This document shows, in pieces, positions 50,481 through 58,543 of a DNA stretch of 64,000 bases. The stretch comes from Streptomyces sp. BV286. Its GTDB lineage: Bacteria; Actinomycetota; Actinomycetes; Streptomycetales; Streptomycetaceae. The translations under genes were made by a program, and so were the position numbers. Position 1 is the stretch's first letter, and the number at the start of each line of letters is the position of its first letter. The stretch is taken from contig NZ_JAHRIB010000141.1 of assembly GCF_019090165.1 (NCBI RefSeq), forward strand, positions 62,001 through 126,000, written 5' to 3'. The notes beneath the pieces are model-generated. The model had not been told where the DNA came from, did no database searches, and saw nothing but the letters and a program-made list of their open reading frames with translations.

Positions 50481-51704
50481 ATGACCAGTACGCAGGACCA
50501 GCCGGAGACGGCCTCACACCCGCTCGGCACACGCGCCTCGCCGATGTTCGAGGAGCGGTCGGAGCGAATACGGCGGCGGCTGGAGAGACTCATCGGCATC
50601 GCCGCGACCGAGGGCAACGCCCTGACCGCGCTGCGCAACGGCGACGAGATCTTCGCCGCGATGCTGGCACGCATCCGGTCCGCGGAACACACCGTGGACA
50701 TGATGACCTTCGTCTACTGGAAGGGCGACGTCGCCCGCGAGTTCGCGCAGTCGCTCGCCGAGCGCGCCCGGGCAGGGGTGCGGGTACGGCTGCTGCTGGA
50801 CGGCTTCGGCAGCCGGCTGATCGAGAAGGACCTGCTGGCGGCGATGGAGGAGGCCGGCGTGCAGGTGGCGTGGTTCCGCAAGCCCCTCGCCCTGTCGCCG
50901 TTCAAGCAGAACCACCGCTGTCACCGCAAGGTCCTGGTCGTCGACGAGCAGACGGCCTTCACCGGTGGGGTGGGGATCGCGGAGGAGTGGTGCGGTGACG
51001 CGCGCAACGAGCACGAGTGGCGTGACACCCACGTCGAGGTCCGCGGTCCGGCGGTCGACGGCCTCGCCGCCGCGTTCGCACAGAACTGGGCCGAGTGCCA
51101 CGAGGAACTTTTCGATGCCCGTGACCGGTTCGTCGCGCACAGCCCCCAGGGCGACGCCGTGGTGCAGGTGGTGCGCGGCTCGGCCAGCTTCGGCTGGCAG
51201 GACATGCAGACCCTGCTCCGGGTGATGCTGGAGTCGGCGGAGGAGCGCTTCCGGCTGGCCACCGCGTACTTCTCGCCGGACGCGTACTTCATCGAGCTGC
51301 TGTGTGCGACCGCCCGCCGGGGCGTGGAGGTGGAGATCCTGCTGCCCGGCCCGCACACGGACAAGCGGGTCTGCCAGCTGGCCGGCCAGCACTACTACGA
51401 GGACCTGACGGCCTGCGGTGTGAAGATCCACCAGTACCAGCCGACGATGATGCATGCCAAGGTCATCACCGTCGACCGGGTCGCCGCGCTGGTCGGCTCG
51501 ACCAACTTCAACCGACGCTCGCTCGACCACGACGAGGAGATCATGCTCGCCGTGCTGGACGAGGAGTTCACGTCCACCCTCGACGCCCACTTCGACGAGG
51601 ACGTGGCAGCCAGCACCCTGATCAGCCCGGGACGCTGGAAGCGCCGTTCCGTGGTGCAGCGAGCCCGGGAAGCGGCCGTCATACCCATCCGCCGCTATCT
51701 GTGA
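50481..51704 (+). CDS. Phospholipase-D-superfamily enzyme (cardiolipin synthase-like)
   Basis: 407 residues. Two HKD motifs are intact: NHRCHRKVLVVDE with His148 and MMHAKVITVDRVAALVGSTN with His325. They act together through a phosphohistidine intermediate, here probably transferring a phosphatidyl group to make cardiolipin. DGDEIFAAMLARIRSAEHTVDMMTFVYWKGD-like and RSLDHDEEIMLAVLDEEF are family features. No membrane helices, unlike E. coli ClsA, so it belongs to the soluble ClsB-like group. The ATG at MTSTQDQPE was chosen for position. It is divergent from the sigma factor. Confidence 0.88.
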   Translation: MTSTQDQPETASHPLGTRASPMFEERSERIRRRLERLIGIAATEGNALTALRNGDEIFAAMLARIRSAEHTVDMMTFVYWKGDVAREFAQSLAERARAGVRVRLLLDGFGSRLIEKDLLAAMEEAGVQVAWFRKPLALSPFKQNHRCHRKVLVVDEQTAFTGGVGIAEEWCGDARNEHEWRDTHVEVRGPAVDGLAAAFAQNWAECHEELFDARDRFVAHSPQGDAVVQVVRGSASFGWQDMQTLLRVMLESAEERFRLATAYFSPDAYFIELLCATARRGVEVEILLPGPHTDKRVCQLAGQHYYEDLTACGVKIHQYQPTMMHAKVITVDRVAALVGSTNFNRRSLDHDEEIMLAVLDEEFTSTLDAHFDEDVAASTLISPGRWKRRSVVQRAREAAVIPIRRYL

Positions 51705-52058
51705 CACCGGTTCCCCCGGCCGCCGTGCCGACCGGCCGCCCGCCCACCCGCTGAGCCGCCCGCGGCCGGGCATGGGCAGGCGTGCCCGGCCCGGCCAGGT
51801 CCTTGCACGACGGTGTTCCGGCCGCTCCGGGGGCGCACGGAGGGCTCACGGGAGCGGAACGTGCACGAGTGTGCGCCTCGCAGCGTCGGCCGGCCGGCCT
51901 CCGTGGAGCGCCGACTCTTGCTGGGGGTGGAACCTTGCTGGATCCTCGTCTTCCAAGTGGCGTTGTGCACACGGCCTGATGCGAGGTGGCTGCTGGCGAC
52001 ATGCCCGGCAGACCAGTGGCGCGGCGGGGTTCGTGGCACGCCTGTGCCGGGAGGCAGC
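51705..52058. other. 354-bp gap before the Scr1-type regulator
   Basis: GC-rich with no supported gene. Presumably contains the regulator's promoter; no clear -35/-10 pair was identified. Confidence 0.5.
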
Positions 52059-52937
52059 ATGGTGGAGCGGGACCCGATGTATCAGCGGCGAAGGCTGCGT
52101 ATTCGGCTCCGGCAAGCACGTGAACAGGCCGGTATGCGCCAGAAGGACGTGGCTGTCGCCATGGACTGGTCGCTCTCGAAGCTTCTGCGCATCGAGGCGG
52201 GGACGGTCGGGATCTCCGTCAACGACCTGAAGATCCTTCTCCAGTACTACGGCATCACGGACCCGCAGGACGTCGCCTCGCTGGTGGACATGGCGCGCGT
52301 CTCCTACCGGGAGCTGGGCTGGTGGAGCCCTTACCGGGAGGCCATCTCGGCCCAGTTCCAGGAGTTCCTGGGCCACGAGTCCTCGGCGTCCCAGATTCGC
52401 AACTTCGAGCCGCTCATGGTACCGGGGCTGCTCCAGACGGAGGAGTACGCCGCCGCGGTCCTCGCCAACTACGCGGAGCCCCACACGCAGCGATTACTGG
52501 AGCTGCGCAAGGAGCGGCAGGAGAAGATCTTCCGCACCGGCGAGAAGGAGCTTCACTTCATACTCGACGAGAACGTCATCAGCCGTACGGTCGGTGACAA
52601 GCGGGTCATGAGGCAGCAGCTGCGGATGTTGCAGGAAGTGATCTCCCTGCCGCACGTCACCCTGCGGATCATCCCTTTCAGCGCGGGCGTGTATCCCTAC
52701 TGGGACCTCCCGTACGTGATCTTCGAGTTTCCCGTCCCGGACGACGGCGCGGTGCTGTACATCGAGCGGGCGAAGAACCAGACCTTCATCACCAACGAAG
52801 GGCCCGGAGAGCGAGGGGTGTACTCACCCGCGCGATTCCTCGAGAAGTTCTGGCAGTTGGAACAGCTGGCCACCCTCGAGGACGCTCCGCGGATGGTGGA
52901 CCGGGCCCTCGGCCGCTTCCTTGACGAGCCCAACTGA
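52059..52937 (+). CDS. Scr1/WhiJ-type XRE regulator (HTH + DUF5753) with a TTA codon
   Basis: 292 residues. An XRE helix-turn-helix occupies residues about 8-65 (LRIRLRQAREQAGMRQKDVAVAMDWSLSKLLRIEAGTVGISVNDLKILLQYYGI). The DUF5753 sensor follows (FEPLMVPGLLQTEEYAAAVL, RQEKIFRTGEKELHFILDENVISRTVGDKRVMRQQL, VTLRIIPFSAGVYPYWDLPYVIFEFP). Such proteins pair with small DUF397 proteins and control development or antibiotics, as in WhiJ loci. Codon 146 (52494-52496) is TTA, so translation should need the bldA tRNA. The ATG follows GGGAGG by 4 nt; an ATG six codons later is possible. Its DUF397 partner lies tail to tail, not downstream as usual. Confidence 0.92.
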   Translation: MVERDPMYQRRRLRIRLRQAREQAGMRQKDVAVAMDWSLSKLLRIEAGTVGISVNDLKILLQYYGITDPQDVASLVDMARVSYRELGWWSPYREAISAQFQEFLGHESSASQIRNFEPLMVPGLLQTEEYAAAVLANYAEPHTQRLLELRKERQEKIFRTGEKELHFILDENVISRTVGDKRVMRQQLRMLQEVISLPHVTLRIIPFSAGVYPYWDLPYVIFEFPVPDDGAVLYIERAKNQTFITNEGPGERGVYSPARFLEKFWQLEQLATLEDAPRMVDRALGRFLDEPN

Positions 52938-52980
52938 GGTGCTCGCCCCGAGTTCGCCGAGGGCACGCTTCAATACCTGT

Positions 52981-53181
52981 TCATCCACCGTCCGAAAGAG
53001 GGTGCTGGGCCATGCGGCCGGCGAAGACGGCCCACGACGCGTGGGAGAAATGCAGAAGGGGTCGATCGGGATCCTTGGAGTCCCTTACCCACACGTCATT
53101 CGCGCGGGCGACTTCGACACAGTTCTCCGAACCGCTGGCCGAACTCTTGAACCATTCAAGAGGTACTGCTTCAGAGCGCAC
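52981..53181 (-). CDS. DUF397 protein
   Basis: 66 residues from GTG with GGAGGG 8 nt upstream. EWFKSSASGSENCVEVARAN then DVWVRDSKDPDRPLLHFSHA and SWAVFAGRM is the complete domain (W.KSS.S...CVEVA...-VRDSK.P..P.L.F....W..F). These small proteins act with DUF5753 regulators as partners or antagonists. It converges on the regulator with 43 bp between the stops. A longer reading to 53331 lacks family similarity and ribosome site. Confidence 0.92.
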   Translation of the reverse strand: MRSEAVPLEWFKSSASGSENCVEVARANDVWVRDSKDPDRPLLHFSHASWAVFAGRMAQHPLSDGG

Positions 53182-53629
53182 TGGCGCGACCCTCCATGCT
53201 GTGGAAAAGCGAAGAGGACCGCCTGGTCGGCATGGGTTTCGGGAACCGAGCCGGCCGGGCGATCCAGGTGGTGCGCCGTTTATAGCAGTCGCATACACCA
53301 CGGCGGGCGTCGCAAGGTCTCTATTCGGCAACCGTTTAACCCGCTCGGCGGTCCCGGGTGCGAGCGCCGGGCGTGGCGGGCTGCCCCAACGGGCGGCACC
53401 CGAACATCAGTTCCTGTTGGTGGGTGCCGGTTGCCGACTTGCCACCGGTCGTCCTGGCAGGTCGTGTGGGCAGACGGCCGCATGGCACGCGGCTCTGATT
53501 CGGCAAGGGATCCATCAAAAAGACACTTGGCACACAGGAATGCATCATCCATACTGGAGGAGTAATCGCTGCGCTTCTTCATGGGCAGTGCGGTGCGATC
53601 GACGGCCATCGGTCGCATCAGTAGTCAAA
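53182..53629. other. 448-bp gap, possible non-coding RNA
   Basis: Lower GC than most of the window. It contains no protein gene with a ribosome site but ends in a T-tailed hairpin (53630-53668), and TATAAA occurs on the minus strand upstream of the DUF397 gene. A plus-strand transcript ending at the hairpin is possible. Confidence 0.4.
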
Positions 53630-53668
53630 AGCCGTTCCACTGGACTCAGCAGAGCCGGTGGAACGGCT
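53630..53668. terminator. T-tailed terminator without an obvious upstream gene
   Basis: AGCCGTTCCAC and GTGGAACGGCT pair perfectly (11 bp) around 17 nt; CCTTCCTTTTT follows on the plus strand and TTTT on the minus strand, so it could work both ways. Confidence 0.85.
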
Positions 53669-53768
53669 CCTTCCTTTTTATGTGCAAGAAATTTCTAGTG
53701 TATTCACCGTTGCGCATGCCAGAATTAATAGTGTCCATCTGTCTCTCGTCGTGCGAGGGGAGGTGTTT

Positions 53769-53906
53769 ATGCGCGGCGATATGGCTGGTCTGATCAGGGA
53801 TGCCATGCAGGACTGGCACACGACTTTTCGTCTCTGCCTGGTTCTGCTCGTAGTGGCCGCTACGGGACCCCTGACCTTCCTGGTCCTGTCCGTGTTGATG
53901 AGCTAG
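53769..53906 (+). CDS. 45-residue single-pass membrane peptide
   Basis: ATG with GGGGAGG 4-5 nt upstream. The N-terminus MRGDMAGLIRDAMQDWHTTF is amphipathic and the rest a single hydrophobic helix (RLCLVLLVVAATGPLTFLVL). It lies between a T-tailed hairpin and a two-stem terminator region, so it is probably its own short transcription unit. The surrounding DNA is AT-richer than average. No family was recognised; small membrane peptides next to Scr1/DUF397 pairs may be part of the same local system. Confidence 0.7.
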   Translation: MRGDMAGLIRDAMQDWHTTFRLCLVLLVVAATGPLTFLVLSVLMS

Positions 53907-53956
53907 CGATTACATAGCAAAAGGGGTGAAAGCTGCTGAGTGCATTCGCCCCTCCC

Positions 53957-53986
53957 GCGCCGTTGTCACCGGAGTGGCAACGGCGC
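53957..53986. terminator. Terminator between the membrane peptide and the GAF-ANTAR gene
   Basis: A 13-bp stem with one G-T pair (GCGCCGTTGTCAC with GTGGCAACGGCGC) capped by the tetraloop CGGA. A weaker GGGGTGAA/TTCGCCCC stem precedes it. It serves both convergent genes. Confidence 0.85.
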
Positions 53987-54010
53987 CCGTGCTGAGCGCG
54001 GACGGGACGG

Positions 54011-54715
54011 TCAGCTGGGCTTCTCGCCGGTGCGGCAGACCTGGCGGGCGATCTCGCGCAGTTTGACGTTGCGGTCCTGTGAGGTCTTCTTGAGCACCTT
54101 GAAAGCCGTGTCCTCGGTTAGTCCGTAGCGCTCCATCAGGATGCCCATGGCCTCGCCGATCTCATGACGCGTCTCCAGGGCGTGGCCGAGCTGCTGATGC
54201 GTACGGGCCGCGGAGAAGGCGACGGCCGCGTGCGAGGCGAGTATCCAGCCGGCCCGCCGGGCGGTCTCGTCGAAGGCGTTCGGATCGCGCGAGTACACGT
54301 TCAGGGCGCCGAGGTCGTCGTCCTCGGTGAAGAGGAGGAAGCCCATCATGCTTCCCATGCCCAGCTCCCTCAACTTGGGCGTGAAGCGGGGCCAGTTGTC
54401 GTTCGGCTCCCGCATGTCCTCGATGGCGTAGATCTGTTGGCGGTCGGTCACGGCGTCGAAGCACGGACCCTCCCGCAGGTCCTGCTGGATCCGGTCCGCA
54501 TGACGCACCAGATCGCTCGTCGCCGCCAGGGCGTGCACCTCGCCCTGCCGCACGGTGAGAATGCCGGCTTCGTCGCACCCGTTGATCAGCACCGTCGCGT
54601 GCTCCACGATGCGGTCCAAGGTGCCCTGCGTCGAGTCCTGCGTCAGCAGGTCCCGTGCCATCTCGGCCACGGCGATCGCGAACTGCTCCCAGACCTCGCC
54701 AGGCACCTGCGACAT
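54011..54715 (-). CDS. GAF-ANTAR antitermination regulator
   Basis: 234 residues. A GAF domain (about 20-155: DRIVEHATVLINGCDEAGILTVRQGEVHALAATSDLVRHADRIQQDLREGPCFDAV, LRELGMGSMMGFLLFTEDDDLGALNVYSRDPNAF) senses a small molecule or redox state. The ANTAR domain follows (about 165-225: LGHALETRHEIGEAMGILMERYGLTEDTAFKVLKKTSQDRNVKLREIARQV), which binds paired RNA hairpins to prevent termination. It is divergent from the WblE-like gene. Together with the STAS-ANTAR protein at 13.7 kb it is the second ANTAR protein in the window. No target hairpin pair was located. Confidence 0.9.
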   Translation of the reverse strand: MSQVPGEVWEQFAIAVAEMARDLLTQDSTQGTLDRIVEHATVLINGCDEAGILTVRQGEVHALAATSDLVRHADRIQQDLREGPCFDAVTDRQQIYAIEDMREPNDNWPRFTPKLRELGMGSMMGFLLFTEDDDLGALNVYSRDPNAFDETARRAGWILASHAAVAFSAARTHQQLGHALETRHEIGEAMGILMERYGLTEDTAFKVLKKTSQDRNVKLREIARQVCRTGEKPS

Positions 54716-54932
54716 GTGTCACCTGCTCTTTTCGTTGAAGCGCCAGGACTGCCGCTCCCTTGAGGCCCATCTTGCCACCCGTGCGTCCCTGCCGCGTCGG
54801 ACGTGGATCCTCAGGGGCCTGACCTGCCCGCGGCCGCCAGTGTCGCAGTGTTGTTGGACGTTTCAAGCAGCGCTGTCCGGCGAAACCCCTGGTTTCACCG
54901 GCGCGGTCATGGGTGACCCGAAGGGAGACCCC

Positions 54933-55232
54933 ATGCCGAGAACAACATCGTTGCGACCGAAGGAGACTCCCATGGAGGGCTGGCGCGAGTACGCGGAATG
55001 CCGCACCGTCGATCCCGATCTGTTCTTCCCCATAGGCAGCACAGGCCCCGCGCTGGTGCAGATCGAGGACGCGAAGTCCGTCTGCCGCCGCTGCCCGGTC
55101 CAGGAGGAGTGCCTGAACTGGGCTCTCGAAACAGGCCAGAGCATCGGCGTCTGGGGCGGCAGGAGCGAAGCCGAACGGCGCACGCTGCGGCGACGCGTCC
55201 GCGGCCGCGCGTCCAAGGACACCAGCGCGTAG
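54933..55232 (+). CDS. WblE-like iron-sulfur regulator (WhiB family)
   Basis: 99 residues. Four Cys in WhiB order: AECRTVDPDLFF, VCRRCPVQEEC, then the GVWGG turn and a basic tail (RRTLRRRVRGR). The Cys bind a [4Fe-4S] cluster; the family works with the principal sigma factor in development and redox stress. LFFPIGSTGPALVQIEDAKSVC matches WblE best. Two starts are possible, each with its own ribosome site: ATG 54933 after AAGGGAG and ATG 54972 after AAGGAG, the two stretches being near-duplicates. Confidence 0.93.
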   Translation: MPRTTSLRPKETPMEGWREYAECRTVDPDLFFPIGSTGPALVQIEDAKSVCRRCPVQEECLNWALETGQSIGVWGGRSEAERRTLRRRVRGRASKDTSA

Positions 55233-55427
55233 GCAGTCCACGGACACCGACGCGTAGGCAGGTGAACACGCAGGGCGACGCCCGTGGTCCGAGGCACACG
55301 ACGGCCTCGCCACCGGGCCTCTCCCGCCGTGACGACTCGTCACGGCCGACAGGTGTCGGGCCTCGCGACGGGGGCAGACGGGACTGCTGAAGGAAGCATT
55401 CAGCCCGCGCCCGAACGAGGTGAAGCA

Positions 55428-55778
55428 GTGAGCCTGGAGCAGGACCGAGCGTCCGGTCCCGTCGACGACACGAGCGACGAGGCGGCGGAACCCTCCGAAG
55501 CCGAGCGTGACGCCTGGGCGCGGGTACGCCGCTCGGCCACGGGAATGCGGCACCACGAGGCGAAGGCGGCCCTGGAGGACGCCCGAAAAGCGGCTCAGGA
55601 CGATTCGCTCACCGGCCGGGACGCAACCGCCGCCCAGGCCGAGGTCGAGGAGTGGGAGCGCGTCACAGAGGCGCTCTTCGACCACGCCGGAGCGTACGAC
55701 GCTGCTGACGACCCCTTCGTGCAGGGTGAACTGGAAGGTCGCGCCCATCACGCGCAGACACCACCCGGCCTCCGTTGA
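55428..55778 (+). CDS. Hypothetical soluble protein, charged helical
   Basis: 116 residues from GTG, with AGGTGA 5 nt upstream. It is rich in Glu, Ala and Arg and predicted helical (EAERDAWARVRRSATGMRHHEAKAALEDARKAAQ, AAQAEVEEWERVTEALFDHAG). No signal peptide, membrane helix or known domain is seen. It follows the WblE-like gene by 195 nt within a stretch of stress-type genes. Confidence 0.65.
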   Translation: MSLEQDRASGPVDDTSDEAAEPSEAERDAWARVRRSATGMRHHEAKAALEDARKAAQDDSLTGRDATAAQAEVEEWERVTEALFDHAGAYDAADDPFVQGELEGRAHHAQTPPGLR

Positions 55779-55967
55779 GGGGCGGCTCCGTGGAGGGGCC
55801 CGGAGCGGCTCCGGGCCGCGTTGTCAGTGCCCTCCGGAACAATGCCGAGCAGCGAGAACGTCATCGCCCCGGTGATACGCGATCGATACCCGTCCGTCGA
55901 AAGGCCGCCCTCACATGACGCCCACTCTCCACCACCGCGCCGTGTCGCGAGCCTCGAACGGAGACCG

Positions 55968-56309
55968 GTGACCATGCTCCGAGCTCTTCCGCGCACGAAC
56001 GCCCCGGTGGGGCCCGCAGGCGCCGAGGTTCTGCGTCTCATCACGGTGCAGCGCGTCCCCGTCTGCCTGACCGTGCACTTCAACGGCCGTCGCCGGTACG
56101 GCTACTGGCAGGCCGTCAGCTCCGGTCCCGGGTACGGAGGCTGTTATGTGGCCCTGCCCACGGACGAGTGCGACGCGCTGCACGCGGCGGGCCGGATCGT
56201 GCTGGGGGAACCGGTGGTCGATCCGGCCAAGACCACCTATCCGGTACGTCCGGCCGTGCGGCGCACACCGTCGGCGGCGGGCGCCCTCCGCCAGGCTCTT
56301 ACGGCGTGA
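55968..56309 (+). CDS. Hypothetical protein with a small beta domain
   Basis: 113 residues from GTG (GGAG 5 nt upstream; an ATG two codons later is the alternative). LRLITVQRVPVCLTVHFNGRRRYGYWQAVSSGPGYGGCYVALPTDECDAL suggests a compact beta-sheet unit followed by a basic C-terminus (RPAVRRTPSAAGALRQAL). No family was recognised. It sits between the charged helical protein and the hemerythrin gene. Confidence 0.65.
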   Translation: MTMLRALPRTNAPVGPAGAEVLRLITVQRVPVCLTVHFNGRRRYGYWQAVSSGPGYGGCYVALPTDECDALHAAGRIVLGEPVVDPAKTTYPVRPAVRRTPSAAGALRQALTA

Positions 56310-56408
56310 CGCCGGGCCGGGGAAGGATCAAAGGACGATTTTCTTCCCCGGCAACGGGGGTACTCGTGTCGGCAGATTCCATTTCCACCGAGGAAGGCGC
56401 GCCGCACC

Positions 56409-56900
56409 ATGGCTGAGACACGAGATGTCGTCCAGTTGATTCTTGATGATCACCGGAAGATGGAGGACCTCTTCCGGCAGATGCGCAGTGTCGAGGCGGA
56501 CAGGGCGACCGCGCTGAAAGAATTCGCCGACCTTCTGATCGCCCACGCCCTCGCGGAAGAGGCCAAGGTCTACCCCGCTCTCAAGCGCTACAGGAACATC
56601 GACGACGAGGAGGTGGAGCACGGCGAGCATGAACACGACGAAGGCAACAAGGCGCTGCTCGCCCTCCTGGAGGTCGACGAAGTCGGTTCCGACGACTGGG
56701 ACGAGAAGCTGGAGGAACTCGTGGAGGCCGTCGCGCACCACACCGACGAGGAAGAACGAACCATCCTCAACGGCGCGCGCGAGAACGTCGGCATGGAGCG
56801 CCGCGAGGAGCTCGGCGCGGACTTCGTCGAGGAGCGGGCGCACCAGCTCAAGGCGGGCTGCGGCTCGGTCGAGAACCTCCGCAAGATCGTGAAGAGCTGA
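56409..56900 (+). CDS. Hemerythrin/HHE-domain protein
   Basis: 163 residues. Iron-binding residues appear in family order: LILDDHRKMEDLFRQM, HALAEEAKVYPAL, EHGEHEHDEGNKAL and VAHHTDEEERTIL, giving the His and Glu ligands of a di-iron four-helix bundle. Such proteins bind oxygen or NO or take part in oxidative-stress defence. A GAGGAAGG site lies 10 nt before the ATG. A hairpin follows 70 nt after the stop. Confidence 0.92.
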   Translation: MAETRDVVQLILDDHRKMEDLFRQMRSVEADRATALKEFADLLIAHALAEEAKVYPALKRYRNIDDEEVEHGEHEHDEGNKALLALLEVDEVGSDDWDEKLEELVEAVAHHTDEEERTILNGARENVGMERREELGADFVEERAHQLKAGCGSVENLRKIVKS

Positions 56901-56969
56901 CAGGAGCCCGGCCCTTGGGCCGGTAGCGCCGGTGCGGCCGAAGCCGGCTGCACGGAGGACCACCTGACG

Positions 56970-56995
56970 AACCGGCCGCCGGAGCGCGGCCGGTT
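56970..56995 (+). terminator. Terminator of the hemerythrin gene
   Basis: AACCGGCCGC and GCGGCCGGTT form a 10-bp stem around CGGAGC, followed by TTGTC. Confidence 0.88.
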
Positions 56996-57120
56996 TTGTC
57001 GTGCCCCGCATAGGAGAGGGCGCGGGCCGGACCTGGCCGGATGCGGCACCAGGGCCGGGCGGTGGCCGGGGGAGCGGCAGCCGGTGAAGCGCTGACCGTG
57101 GGAGGCCGGAGCGGAGAGCT

Positions 57121-57591
57121 TCACTGGCGGACGAGCGGCAGCACGGCGGTGATGCGCTTCCCGCCGGTCCCGAGCTCCGAGATCGTGATGTCACGGGCAA
57201 GGCGGCAGACGATGGGCCAGCCGTGGCCACCGGCCCGCATGAAGCCCCGCTCATCGACGTGCTGCTTCGGGGTGGGCAGCTCCTGGCTGCGGTCGCTCAC
57301 GGACAGCCGGACGTCCCCGTCGTCCAGCGACACCTCGAAACCGGTGACACCGCCGCCGTGCAGCATGGCGTTGGTCGTCAGTTCCGAGGCGACGAGCAGA
57401 GCGTCGCCGACGACATCGTCGCCCACGACGTCGCGGCGTCGGGACTGCCGGGCTTCTTCGAGTGCGAGCCTCACCTCCTCGCGTACCTCGGCCGGACTGC
57501 GCGGTCCCGGTCGCTGGGACCACGCCGACGCGGACGACGCGGACGACGCGGACGACGCGTCGAGGGGGTGCTGTCGCTGCTCCCCGAGCAT
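57121..57591 (-). CDS. Anti-sigma-type ATP-binding protein (HATPase_c_2)
   Basis: 156 residues. DVVGDALLVASELTTNAMLHGGGVTGFEVSL holds the N-box (SELTTNA), and MRAGGHGWPIVCRLA with ISELGTGGKRITAVLPL gives the G-box region of RsbW/SpoIIAB-like GHKL ATPases. In Streptomyces such proteins bind or phosphorylate partners of SigB/SigF-type sigma factors, and one of that class lies at 49.3 kb. A low-complexity ASSASS repeat precedes the domain. The ATG at MLGEQRQ has AAGGAG 6 nt upstream, which decides it over a GTG five codons earlier. Confidence 0.87.
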   Translation of the reverse strand: MLGEQRQHPLDASSASSASSASAWSQRPGPRSPAEVREEVRLALEEARQSRRRDVVGDDVVGDALLVASELTTNAMLHGGGVTGFEVSLDDGDVRLSVSDRSQELPTPKQHVDERGFMRAGGHGWPIVCRLARDITISELGTGGKRITAVLPLVRQ

Positions 57592-57617
57592 TTCGCGCTC
57601 CTTCACCTGAAAGGAAG

Positions 57618-57651
57618 CAGGGCCCGCCGCAAGAGCGTGCGGCGGGCCCTG
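57618..57651 (-). terminator. Terminator of the csbD-like gene
   Basis: A perfect 13-bp stem (CAGGGCCCGCCGC with GCGGCGGGCCCTG) around 8 nt, starting 15 nt after the CsbD stop on the minus strand. Confidence 0.88.
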
Positions 57652-57666
57652 CGGATTAAGTGATCC

Positions 57667-57840
57667 TCAATGCCGGAATGCGTCTTTGGTCTTTTCCTTG
57701 GCCTGGCGGGCGTCACCCTTGGACTGCTCCGCCCGGCCTTCGGCGGTCAGACGCTCGTTCCCGACAGCCCGGCCGAGGGTCTCCTTCGCCTTGCCCTTGG
57801 CCTGCTCGGTCTTGGCCTTTGCCTTCTCGTTCCTGGCCAC
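57667..57840 (-). CDS. CsbD-family stress protein
   Basis: 57 residues from GTG. The protein reads VARNEKAKAKTEQAKGKAKE, then TLGRAVGNERLTAEGRAEQS and KGDARQAKEKTKDAFRH. This is the complete CsbD pattern (K.KG..KE..G...GNE.L.AEG...Q.KG...Q...K.KDA). It is lysine-rich, helical and cytoplasmic; CsbD is a general-stress protein under SigB in Bacillus, and its mechanism is unknown. Upstream lies GAGGAC. It precedes the anti-sigma-type ATPase but a strong terminator separates them. Confidence 0.87.
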   Translation of the reverse strand: MARNEKAKAKTEQAKGKAKETLGRAVGNERLTAEGRAEQSKGDARQAKEKTKDAFRH

Positions 57841-58220
57841 TGCAGATCACGTCCTCACTGCGCTTCGTTCGTGCTGTCTACAGATACGGCTGACCGGAGA
57901 GCGCCGGTCCAAACGCGGCCGTTCGAGAATTCGCCGGGCTTCCCCCAAAAGGCCGGATCACTCCCGTCGTAGGAAGTGGAAATCGAAATCAGATGGCGAT
58001 GAGGAAGTGAAAGCGGAAGGACGAGTAAAGGATCTTGGCGTGTCCCGTCCCTTGGGGCACGGTCCGAAACCGTCGACAGGCTCAGAGGCGCGAAAGCCTC
58101 CGGCCATGGCGCCCGGGACGCCCTGGCCGGCTGTGCCGGAGGAGGTCCCGCGGGCCGAGAGGCGGTCGGGGTGTGGACGGGACGCGGACCGGCGATGTCC
58201 AACCTCCCTTGTCCGGGGTA
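57841..58220. other. Non-coding part of the 703-bp gap before the binding lipoprotein
   Basis: AT-richer patch near 57970-58040. Presumably contains the minus-strand CsbD promoter. No gene with a ribosome site was seen. Confidence 0.5.
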
Positions 58221-58249
58221 CTGACAGCGCGAAATTGGGTCTGTAGATT
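58221..58249 (+). promoter_or_regulatory. Promoter with long leader for the binding lipoprotein
   Basis: CTGACA (58221-58226), 17 bp, TAGATT (58244-58249). Transcription would start near 58256, leaving a leader of about 288 nt before the ATG at 58544. Confidence 0.65.
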
Positions 58250-58543
58250 TCTGCCGTCACGAAAATGCACAACATGAAGCGGGCTGTGGGACCGAGCTGT
58301 CCGGTCGCGCCCCGGACTGTCGTGTTCTGTTCCCCGCCGCTGTCGCCCCGTCTGCCTCGTCGCACTGCTTTCGGCGCAGGACCCCTGAAGGACCGGCGCC
58401 ACCCACCGTTCTCGTACCGCTTCGCCCGGCGTCGTCCGCCGCCGCGTTCGGGGAGCCCGCGTGATTCCAGCACGGCCGTACGACTCGTTCACGCACCGCA
58501 CTCGTCCACGTCATCCACCAGTGCTTTCCGTCAGGAGGGGCCC

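Noticed and set aside
53280..53618. 112-codon minus-strand frame upstream of DUF397
   Set aside because: No ribosome site, composition not coding-like, and it overlaps the probable DUF397 promoter.
58265..58543. 93-codon N-terminal extension of the binding lipoprotein
   Set aside because: Pro/Arg-rich, no homology pattern, and it would bury the lipoprotein signal; AGGAGG precedes the later ATG.
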